Below are positions 56,501-64,000 of a stretch of DNA of 64,000 nt, in pieces. Every line of letters begins with the position of its first letter. Within the stretch, counting starts at the first letter, position 1. The notes under the pieces are model-generated. The model had not been told where the DNA came from. It saw only the letters and a program-made list of their open reading frames with translations, and made no database searches. The position numbers and the translations under genes were made by a program. The stretch is from Haliclona indistincta (Eukaryota > Porifera > Demospongiae > Haplosclerida > Chalinidae), in the NCBI GenBank assembly GCA_964017065.1, contig OZ024791.1:5694547-5758546 (forward strand), read 5' to 3'.

Positions 56501-59500
56501 GAAGTGAAGGAGATCATATCATGGATGCCATTTCTCAGTGTGAGCAGTATGCTAAAGAGATGGGAGCTCAGGAGCGCAATGCTCCATGGAGACTGTTTTT
56601 CCGCAAAGAGATCTTTGCTCCATGGCACGATCCATCAGAGGACCCTGTGGGAACAAATCTGATCTATCAGCAGGTTGTTAGAGGCATCAAGTTTGGAGAG
56701 TATCGTTGTGAAAAGGTGAGAATTACCATGACTTACTCAAATCTCAGTGAACTCCTCGACTTATAGAATGAGGATCTGGCATCATTAGCTGCTCAGCAGT
56801 TCTATGTCCAATATGGATCAGACATGACACACGAGCGACTGCAGACACTGTTGCCCCAGTACATTCCCGACTCCTGTTTGGCTGGAAGTGGCATGAAGGA
56901 GAAGTGGATGGCCATGGTCCGCAAAGCATTCGTAGAGGTCAGTAATCAGCAAAAATTAATAATCATGAGCGCTAGCATCGGTCGAGTAGTAATTTTGTCA
57001 CTGGAAAAATTAACCATTAAATTTTTTTTTGTAATCTCAGGCTCCATATGTCAAGAACAGGATTGACCGTACTCGTGTGAGGGAAGGCATGGTGCTCTAC
57101 TCCAAGTTCAAGTGGCCGCTGCTCTTCTCCAAGTTCTTTGAGGCATACCGATTCTCAGGACCTAGTCTGCCAAAGAACGATGTTATAATTGCTGTGAATT
57201 GGACTGGAGTGTATATTGTGGATGATCAAGAACATGTACTATTAGAACTGTCCTTCCCTGAAGTCACAAGTGTGACTAGCAGCAGGTGAGCTATTCATTG
57301 TGTATAGTTGAGTATTGTTGTTCAACTAATTGCCACTCTCAGGACTGCACAAGGTCAGAGCTTTACTCTTGTAACTGTCAAAGCTGAGGAGTACACATTC
57401 ACTTCCTCCAATGGAGAAGAGATCTCCAATCTAGTCAATTACTTCCTTGATGGACTGAGGAAGAGGTCAAAGTATGTGATAGCCATGATGGACTACCAAA
57501 GCCCTGGTAAGCTATTATAGTAAGAAAGAATTTATTTACGACAGATGAACTTAATGTCACATGTCACAACCTTCTATGATACTACTCAGGTGAGGGATCC
57601 CAGTTCCTCAGTTTCAAGAAAGGTGATCTCATCCAACTGGAGAGTGAAGATGGAGAGGATGTGATGCACTCGGGATGGTGCTATGGATGCTGTGAGAGGA
57701 CAGGTCAGAAGGGAGACTTCCCAGCAGAGTGTGTGTACGTGCTGCCAACACTCAATAAACCAATCCCTGAAATACTGGTAAGGATTATAACACTGAGTGC
57801 TACTCAGCTTCAATACTGTTCTTCCCTTCAGTCTCTGTTTATGGGTCAATCTCGAGAGGGAATAGAGAAGATCATTCGCACTACTCAGTCAGCTCTGGAA
57901 GAGGACCAGGAGCCTATTGATACAACCAAGCCATATACTTTGGAGGAGTATGCTATTGATCACTTCAGGGCTCCTAAAGCACGTACTCTGTCCGGATCTC
58001 TGAGGGGTGGGATACGACGCAAAGACTCTGGACAAATATGGTCTTTCTCAAGAGTAAGAGCTTAATGAATTCAGTTTACATGTTACAATTACACTGAATG
58101 TAGGATCCACTGAAGAAACCGCTGTTGAAGAGGCTGGGCAACCAATCTGATGAAGTGCAGCAGAAAGCATGCCAGTCCTTCTTAGATATCCTTTCAATTT
58201 TTCATTTTATTTTAATGATCTTGTATGCACATTTGAATCCTTAACCACACTGCACCTATTCTCAAGTACACAGGAGACTATCCATCAAAGAAACAGCGAC
58301 TGAGCACTGAACTAACGGATCAAGTGTTTGAACATGCTCTTGTGCACGTGAGTCATAGTGCAAAGAGATGTAATATTATTCTCTTGCCATTATTCTAGGA
58401 AGCTCTAAGGGATGAAATCTACTGCCAACTTGTCAAACAACTTACTCAAAACAAAATGAGGTTTGAAATCATGCTTATTTTTATATTATGACCTCTCACA
58501 CCTTTCCTCTCAGGACCAGTGAAGAACGTTGCTGGGAGTTGTTATGGCTGTGCACAGGACTATTCCCCTGCAGTCAGCAGCTTCAGAAAGAGATCAATCA
58601 GGTTCTGCGTTCTCGTTCCAAGAGATGGCCAGTTGCTACCGATATTCAACAACGCTTGTACAAATCAGCCCAGTGAGTTACCATTGACTTTATAACATAT
58701 TCTATTTTAATACTACACTAAACAGTACTGGAGCTCGTCGTTATCCACCACATCTTGTAGAAGTGGACGCCATTCAGAACAAAACAACACAGATCTTCCA
58801 CAAAGTGTTCTTCCCTGATGACTCCAGCCAAGTAAGCTTTGTGTTACACAATCTCCAAAATTAATTGTATAACTTGTTCAGGCATTTGAGGTAGATTCAA
58901 GCACCAGGTCACGTGACTTTTGTGCCACCATTGCTGATCGATTGGGTCTGAAGAATCCAGCTGGTTTCAGTCTTTTTGTCAAAATTGGAGACAAGGTCAT
59001 CAGTATTCCTGAAGGTGACTTCTTCTTCGACTTCGTCCGACATCTCACAGAATGGCTACGTCGAGCAAAGCAGAGCCAGGGAGGTAGGCATTATCAGATA
59101 CAGCATGAATCTAATAGAAATCTGTGTTGATTCTTCCCTAGCCATTCCTAACCTTAGCTACAAAGTATTCTTTATGAAGAAGCTTTGGGTAGACACAACC
59201 ATTGGCAAGGACAGGAAAGCTGATGTCATGTTCCACTATCACCAGGTAAATACTGATGAAGTTGAATTTAAGAACACAAGTTAGATCTCTTCCTATTTCA
59301 AAGGAACTACCTAAATATCTACGAGGCTACCATAGTTGCACTCGTGAGGATGCTGCCTTGCTTGGCTCTTACATCTATCGTGTTAAGTTTGGTGACTCAC
59401 GAGGTCATTTTGCTGAGATACCGTAAGCATACACACTATACAAGATTAAACTACATTACTCTCACCTATTCAGGCAACTACTGAGGGAACTGGTACCTCA

Positions 59501-60480
59501 CGACATGTTGAGATCCTTCCATCCTGAAGACTGGAAGAGAGTGAGTTGACTCAATACCAACTATGATACTAATACACTGTTTCTTGTACAGGCTATTGTG
59601 GCTAACTTCAGCCGCCATCATGCACGCAGCTCTGAGGATGCCAAGATCAGCTTCCTCAAGTACATTTCACGATGGCAGACCTTTGGATCAGCATTCTTTG
59701 AAGTCAGGGTAAGCAGCTGAGAATATACTTCACTACAATGATGTACTGAAATTAACCGTTCTTTTTATGACATTAGCAAACCACAGAGACAAGATTTCCT
59801 GATATTCTGCTAATTGGTCTTAACAAAAATGGAGTGATGTTCATCAATCCAGCCAACAAAGTTAGTACAAACCTAATACATTATTATGATTATTAACGTA
59901 CCTTTTAGGAAATCTTGGCCACTCATCCATTCTCGATGATCTCAAACTGGAGCTGTGGCTCAAATTATTTCCACATGACCATCGGAAATCTATTGAGAGG
60001 AAGCCGCCTGCTGTGTGAGACATCTTTGGTGAGCAATACTAGGCTTACTAGCATGTTCGGAAGTAGAGAAAAAATTTTAGGGATATAGTTATTATAATCG
60101 CGAGCGGATTTGAGAAAAGGGGTCACTTTGCTCCTGCAATTTTCGAACACACGCATGTTTTCAATTTGCTGCCATTTAACCAAATTTAGTACCATGCCTC
60201 TAAAATTTGATATACAGCAAGCAGATAATTCATTGAGTTTCAGTAATGTTTGACTGAGTAGCAACCATTTGAAAACAGGCGTGCGTTCGAAAATTGCAGG
60301 AGCGATGTGACTCCTTTTCTCACAATTAGGGATATAAACATAATTAGGGACAGATCAATAACACATGCTCTTCTCTCTCAGGGATACAAAATGGATGACC
60401 TTTTGACCTCCTACATATCTCTAATGCTGACCAGCATCAACAAAGACAAGAAGAATCCAGCTGGTCCACCTCGTAGGTGA
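50504..60480 (+). CDS. MYO7A: Unconventional myosin VIIa
   Basis: 43 exons: 50504-50518, 50617-50730, 51186-51341, 51391-51575, 51666-51787, 51871-52013, 52068-52184, 52232-52391, 52478-52740, 52793-53074, 53126-53368, 53529-53666, 53734-53979, 54120-54299, 54353-54448, 54508-54630, 54732-54839, 54888-55090, 55140-55338, 55394-55555, 55609-55814, 55867-55984, 56032-56160, 56211-56384, 56488-56715, 56767-56937, 57041-57285, 57343-57506, 57590-57777, 57832-58053, 58104-58185, 58256-58347, 58399-58460, 58514-58672, 58726-58831, 58882-59083, 59142-59245, 59304-59422, 59474-59540, 59592-59708, 59777-59860, 59909-60028, 60382-60480. They total 2170 aa (human ~2215). The actin motor has P-loop GESGAGKT at ~158, NDNSSRFGK and DIFGFE. 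Five IQ motifs, a charged single helix (~800-900), MyTH4-FERM, SH3 (~1565-1620) and a second MyTH4-FERM follow, ending [13 protein letters not shown]. It moves cargo on actin in microvilli and stereocilia-like protrusions. All key motor residues look intact. Confidence 0.96.
58186..58255 (+). other. U12-type AT-AC intron in MYO7A
   Basis: This 70-bp intron begins ATATCCTTTC, the exact minor-spliceosome 5' splice consensus. It has TCCTTAAC at 58238-58245, the U12 branch-site consensus, and ends in CAC, 11-12 bp after the branch adenosine. No GT-AG choice restores the frame. With these ends, G|CT joins to give [15 protein letters not shown], which fits the MyTH4 domain of myosin VII. Confidence 0.9.
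60109..60325. repeat. Foldback element in last MYO7A intron
   Basis: Arms at about 60109-60170 and 60262-60325 share GCTCCTGCAATTTTCGAAC and GAGAAAAGG in inverted orientation. TTAGGGATATA occurs at 60077-60087 and again at 60326-60336, immediately after the right arm, and may be the target duplication. The left copy lies about 20 bp outside the arm, so the boundary is uncertain. Confidence 0.6.
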
Positions 60481-60696
60481 TCAGATGTGCCATAGTTCAC
60501 TTTTATAGCTATGTAAACTTTCGAGACCGCTATTTTTTACTTATTAGGAACACTTTAATATTTTTGATGTACATGCACATGTAATTTGGATTAGCTATTA
60601 TTTTTATTACTTAGTAAACAAAATTTTTGTGCCATTATCAAGAAATGAAAGTGTTAGCTTAGTAATTAACACTATACAAAGATCAAGTAGTTTGGA

Positions 60697-63600
60697 CTAC
60701 GTAGTTTTTGAAGATCCTGTCTCCTCCTCTACTTCTGTATCTTCTTGAGTTGTCAAGTGTGATTTAGACAATGCCAATCCGATTCCACTGTCCACTGTAG
60801 AGCGAGACCCTTTTGTAACTAAAAGACCACCAATCTGCTGAGACAAGCCAGAGCATGCATTTGCATCTTCTTGAGCTTCATCATCATCCTCCTCTCTGGG
60901 GTTACGACACGCCACACAGTTCTGATCTTCCAAACTGTTCTCAACATAACATGTATCACATGTCCAAGTTGTTGTTGCTGCTGAGGAACTTTGTTCAGGT
61001 ACAGCAGATGTGCTCTGGCTGATGACCACGCTGCTCGCAGCTGACACTACTGCCTCATCAAAACATCTTTTAAACTTTGCAGCAAGTTCTGGAGTTTTAA
61101 ATCTAATCACAAAGGTCTCTGGTCGTGGAGACTCTGGGTCAGAGTAATCAGCCTGGGTTGACCATCGCCACAATTTATCTCCGTCTTGATGCTTTACGAG
61201 AGCCATGCCAGATGTGACATGGTGGTTGCAGCAGACTTTGAGAATCTGTTCTCTACGCATGAGTAGACTGACCTGGTTCCCTCTGTCAGCATAACGCAGC
61301 ATCTTCATTTCACCAATTCCTCTCTCCTTCCACTGCTTCGTGGGTGCATCATAACGATACAGCTTTGCCCTCTCACTGAAAATCACTTCTGCTCCTTCAT
61401 CTCTTCTCTGATATTTATACTCAGGTAGAGTAACCACGGGTTTAAAGTAGACTTCTGGTTCATATTCACCATCGCCATCACCTTCTCCACTTGCTGGACT
61501 AGAAAACAGCTGGCTGCCTGCTCCAGCAAATGAAAACGGCGCACCACCTCCCGAGTCACCAAACTTGAAACCAAATCCTTCTTTGCTGCTGATGTCAGAG
61601 AAAGAAAGCATTCCTGTTGTTCCTTTGAATAGCAATCCCTCTGAGTCCTCCTTCTCTGGTGCTTGTTGTGGCTGTGTTGTTACAGATTCCTCTACAGCTG
61701 GTTCAGCTTCACTAGAATATTCTATTACAGGGTCTTCCCCACAGCCTCTACAGCCAGGACAATCTGGTGCATCCAGATAAAGATAAAAGTGACGAGGCAG
61801 CAACAGTTTCACGGCCTTTTCAACCAGTTCTGGGTTTGGAAGGTCTTCTTTCAAAAATGTCACTTCTCCTTCTCGTTCTTCATCGACTAAAACTTGGGCG
61901 GTAGGATTGACGTAAGGAAGAGGTGATTCACATCCCTCTTCCTCTGACTCTTCTTCGTCTTGCACTGGCTGAGGAGCCTGTAGTTGTTTACTTAGTGGAG
62001 AGCATGAATTTGTAAAGATATCATTGAATTTGTCAGACAGTTCTTGATTAGAAAACTTGATTTTGAACCATTCTGATTTAGTAGCCCCAGTAGTGTAATC
62101 AGCTGATACACACCATATCCACTGAAACTCTTCTTGCCCAGGACGCAGCGTCATCAAAGGTGTGATGACATGAGAGCATAGAACTTTAGGAGGTCGCTCG
62201 GACGTCAACATAAGAATACGGCATTTTTGCAGTGTTGGTTGTCTAAGTAGTTTCACTACTCCTTCTCCACGTAAAACCCACTCCTTTGCTCCTTTCAAGC
62301 AATGCAGAGACGCATGACTGGAAAACAGTTCCTCTTCCTCTTCTGCTTGTCTATCATATGGAGTGAGAATCGAAAGGTAAGTTGTAGGAATCGCTTCTCT
62401 CTCTACATCAAAGCTTGGGGAGAGCAGTGGTGGTGAGCTGAATTGACGAGGACTTGTCAGTGGAGCACTCATCGAAGACAAAGATCCAGTACCAGGAATA
62501 GCAGCAGATGTATCTGTCTTAACATCATCTTCATCTTGATTTTCTCCTTCTTCTTCTGCTTCTGCTGGCTCCTCATCATCTTCATCGTACTCTTCCTCAT
62601 CCTCATTTCCACCATCCTCATCATCCTTTTCATCTTCATCTACTTCTTCATTGTCAGCCTCGGTATCCTCACCAACGCAACTTTCAAAGCATTTTTTGAA
62701 TTCTTCAGCCGTGTCAACATGCTTGAATCGAACTGCAAATTTCTCTGGTTTAGCTTCTTCCTCAGAGAACTCACACAGTGTAAACCACATCCAGCACTTG
62801 CCGGCATCTCCATGAGGATTCAAAGACATCGAAGAGGAAATAAAATGATTGCAACAGATTTTAAGGATCTGTTCTCTTCTCATAAGTATACGACATTTTC
62901 TGGTTTGTTTGTGTTTGAGAATTTTGATGTCGCCCAGTCCTCTCTCCTTCCACTGTTTGGTTGAATCATCAAATCGATAGAGTTTGGCACGATGTGAGAA
63001 CAAGACCTCTTCCTCCTCCTCTCCTGTACTCATAGTCTCCAGCTTGGGCAAAGAGACCAATGGTTTGACATGAATATCAACCTCTGCTTCAGGATCTTCC
63101 TTGTTTTCATCACCCTTACTTGATGAAAATAGTTGCTGGCCAGCACCTGAGAAGCTGAAGCTGGCTGGTCCAGAAGAAAAAGAGAACTGTGGCGATTGCT
63201 TCACTAGATCAGCAAATGACAGTATTCCAGATTTGTTCGTCAAACCAATAGCTGTGTCTAGTGCTGCTGAAGTAGGAGGTAAACTAAAAGAGGGAGTGGG
63301 TTCTGTACCACTACTAGGGCCAGGAGAAGAGGTTGATGGTGAATGAGAGGGAGAACCATTACTCTCCTCTGGACTTTTTCTGTCAACGCTTTCGTTGTCA
63401 CTTGTCTTTCCACCACTGTTATCTGGTTCTTCTTGTGCTTCTTTACAAGAAGCACTCTCACATCCTTGTTCAAATACTTTCTGAAATTCTTCCGCTGTTT
63501 TCTCCTCTCGAAAACGAACAGCCAGTTTCTCTGGTCTGGGTGTCTCCTCTGACAGATCGGATAGTGTGAACCATAGCCAAGCCTTCTTGGGGTGTGCTGG

Positions 63601-64000
63601 AAAGGGCATGAGTTTCATCTCAGGAGTAAGAGAATGATTGCAACAAATTTTGAGAATCTGTTCTCTCCTCATGAGCACACGGTATTTCATAGTCTTTTTA
63701 TGTCTGAGAATCTTTATATCACCCAGTCCTCTCTCTTTCCACTGCTTAACGGGCTCGTCAAACCGGTAAAGCTTTGCACGGTGAGAGAACATGGCTTCTT
63801 CCTCCTCCTCTCCAGTACTTACTGTCTCCAGTTTGGGCAGAGAAACCAGTGGTTTAACATGAATATCAACCTCAGCTTCAGGATCCTCTTCCTCCTCACC
63901 TCTGCCTTCCTGTTTACTACCGAACAAAGCCTGACCTGCACCAGGAAAAGTCGCTCCTGTACCCACAGCTGTCCCACTTGATGCTGGTGACACGAAGCTA
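60697..64000 (-). CDS. RanBP2/Nup358-like nucleoporin, C-terminal part
   Basis: A single open exon of about 1100 codons runs off the right edge, so the N-terminus is missing. Nup358 forms the cytoplasmic filaments of the nuclear pore, binds Ran-GTP and acts as a SUMO E3 ligase. Four Ran-binding domains are visible, each with KLYR-x-D...KQWKERG-x-G and LMRREQILK-x-CCNH; the third (about 61955-62330) is divergent. Between domains 3 and 4, a segment with EVTFLKEDLPNPELVEKAVK and LLLPRHFYL (about 61710-61910) resembles an IR repeat of the RanBP2 E3 region. FSFxGAGxQLFSS spacers and SGILSF motifs recur between domains. One RanBP2-type zinc finger (WTCDTC...NCVAC) follows domain 4 at about 60899-60970. 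No cyclophilin domain follows. A strongly acidic Glu/Asp stretch lies at about 62520-62660. Confidence 0.85.
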   Translation of the reverse strand, partial: SFVSPASSGTAVGTGATFPGAGQALFGSKQEGRGEEEEDPEAEVDIHVKPLVSLPKLETVSTGEEEEEAMFSHRAKLYRFDEPVKQWKERGLGDIKILRHKKTMKYRVLMRREQILKICCNHSLTPEMKLMPFPAHPKKAWLWFTLSDLSEETPRPEKLAVRFREEKTAEEFQKVFEQGCESASCKEAQEEPDNSGGKTSDNESVDRKSPEESNGSPSHSPSTSSPGPSSGTEPTPSFSLPPTSAALDTAIGLTNKSGILSFADLVKQSPQFSFSSGPASFSFSGAGQQLFSSSKGDENKEDPEAEVDIHVKPLVSLPKLETMSTGEEEEEVLFSHRAKLYRFDDSTKQWKERGLGDIKILKHKQTRKCRILMRREQILKICCNHFISSSMSLNPHGDAGKCWMWFTLCEFSEEEAKPEKFAVRFKHVDTAEEFKKCFESCVGEDTEADNEEVDEDEKDDEDGGNEDEEEYDEDDEEPAEAEEEGENQDEDDVKTDTSAAIPGTGSLSSMSAPLTSPRQFSSPPLLSPSFDVEREAIPTTYLSILTPYDRQAEEEEELFSSHASLHCLKGAKEWVLRGEGVVKLLRQPTLQKCRILMLTSERPPKVLCSHVITPLMTLRPGQEEFQWIWCVSADYTTGATKSEWFKIKFSNQELSDKFNDIFTNSCSPLSKQLQAPQPVQDEEESEEEGCESPLPYVNPTAQVLVDEEREGEVTFLKEDLPNPELVEKAVKLLLPRHFYLYLDAPDCPGCRGCGEDPVIEYSSEAEPAVEESVTTQPQQAPEKEDSEGLLFKGTTGMLSFSDISSKEGFGFKFGDSGGGAPFSFAGAGSQLFSSPASGEGDGDGEYEPEVYFKPVVTLPEYKYQRRDEGAEVIFSERAKLYRYDAPTKQWKERGIGEMKMLRYADRGNQVSLLMRREQILKVCCNHHVTSGMALVKHQDGDKLWRWSTQADYSDPESPRPETFVIRFKTPELAAKFKRCFDEAVVSAASSVVISQSTSAVPEQSSSAATTTWTCDTCYVENSLEDQNCVACRNPREEDDDEAQEDANACSGLSQQIGGLLVTKGSRSTVDSGIGLALSKSHLTTQEDTEVEEETGSSKTT

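Noticed and set aside
62443..62964. Plus-strand 173-codon frame rich in Phe, Ile and Leu, resembling a membrane protein
   Set aside because: It is the antisense of the Glu/Asp-rich stretch of the RanBP2-like exon; acidic codons give hydrophobic ones on the other strand.

Overview
This is eukaryotic, intron-rich nuclear DNA from an animal. It is AT-leaning and gene-dense, and most introns are 45-150 bp with GT-AG ends. The gene content is metazoan: filamin, myosin VIIa, TBL1, LRCH and a RanBP2-like protein. Very short introns, tightly packed genes, a Kelch-pseudokinase fusion and many small foldback elements fit an early-branching animal. A demosponge is my best guess, but that is an inference from gene style and not a sequence match. 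I rebuilt about 160 introns by hand from reading-frame phase. Almost every exon chain closes in frame, so the gene models are internally consistent.

Layout: (1) 1-1131, 5' end of an SR splicing factor gene (-), whose intron carries an inverted-repeat element. (2) 1377-1931, TMEM223 (+). (3) 2422-7365, LRCH-type LRR + calponin-homology protein (-). (4) 7773-13441, a 1557-aa coiled-coil, Gln/Ser-rich protein possibly related to CCDC7 (+). (5) 13553-16259, Kelch propeller + coiled coil + pseudokinase (-). (6) 16434-18465, TBL1/TBL1XR1 WD40 corepressor (-). (7) 18680-25080, a seven-transmembrane protein with gustatory-receptor-like topology (+), whose introns hold at least four inverted-repeat elements and a relict exon. 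(8) 25288-35635, four tandem MFSD8/CLN7-like major facilitator transporters (+). (9) 35734-37380, DRC9/IQCG ciliary protein (-). (10) 38283-48916, a 3140-aa filamin with three CH domains and about 29 Ig repeats, nearly all in one 9.1-kb exon (-). (11) 50504-60480, myosin VIIa with 43 exons (+). (12) 60697-64000, RanBP2/Nup358-like protein, 5' end outside the window (-).

There is no operon logic here. Several neighbours are head-to-head with short shared promoters: SRSF/TMEM223, LRCH/coiled-coil gene and TBL1/7TM. Filamin and myosin VIIa are also divergent, but about 1.6 kb apart. Both are actin-cytoskeleton genes. DRC9 belongs to motile cilia, and the CCDC7-like gene may have a similar setting. 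The most notable points are a U12-type AT-AC intron in MYO7A, four GC-AG introns, a Mutator-like element with a perfect 9-bp target duplication carrying a zinc-finger reading frame, the Kelch-pseudokinase fusion, the three-CH filamin with a giant exon, the 7TM candidate chemoreceptor, and a single IR-like segment in the RanBP2-like protein.
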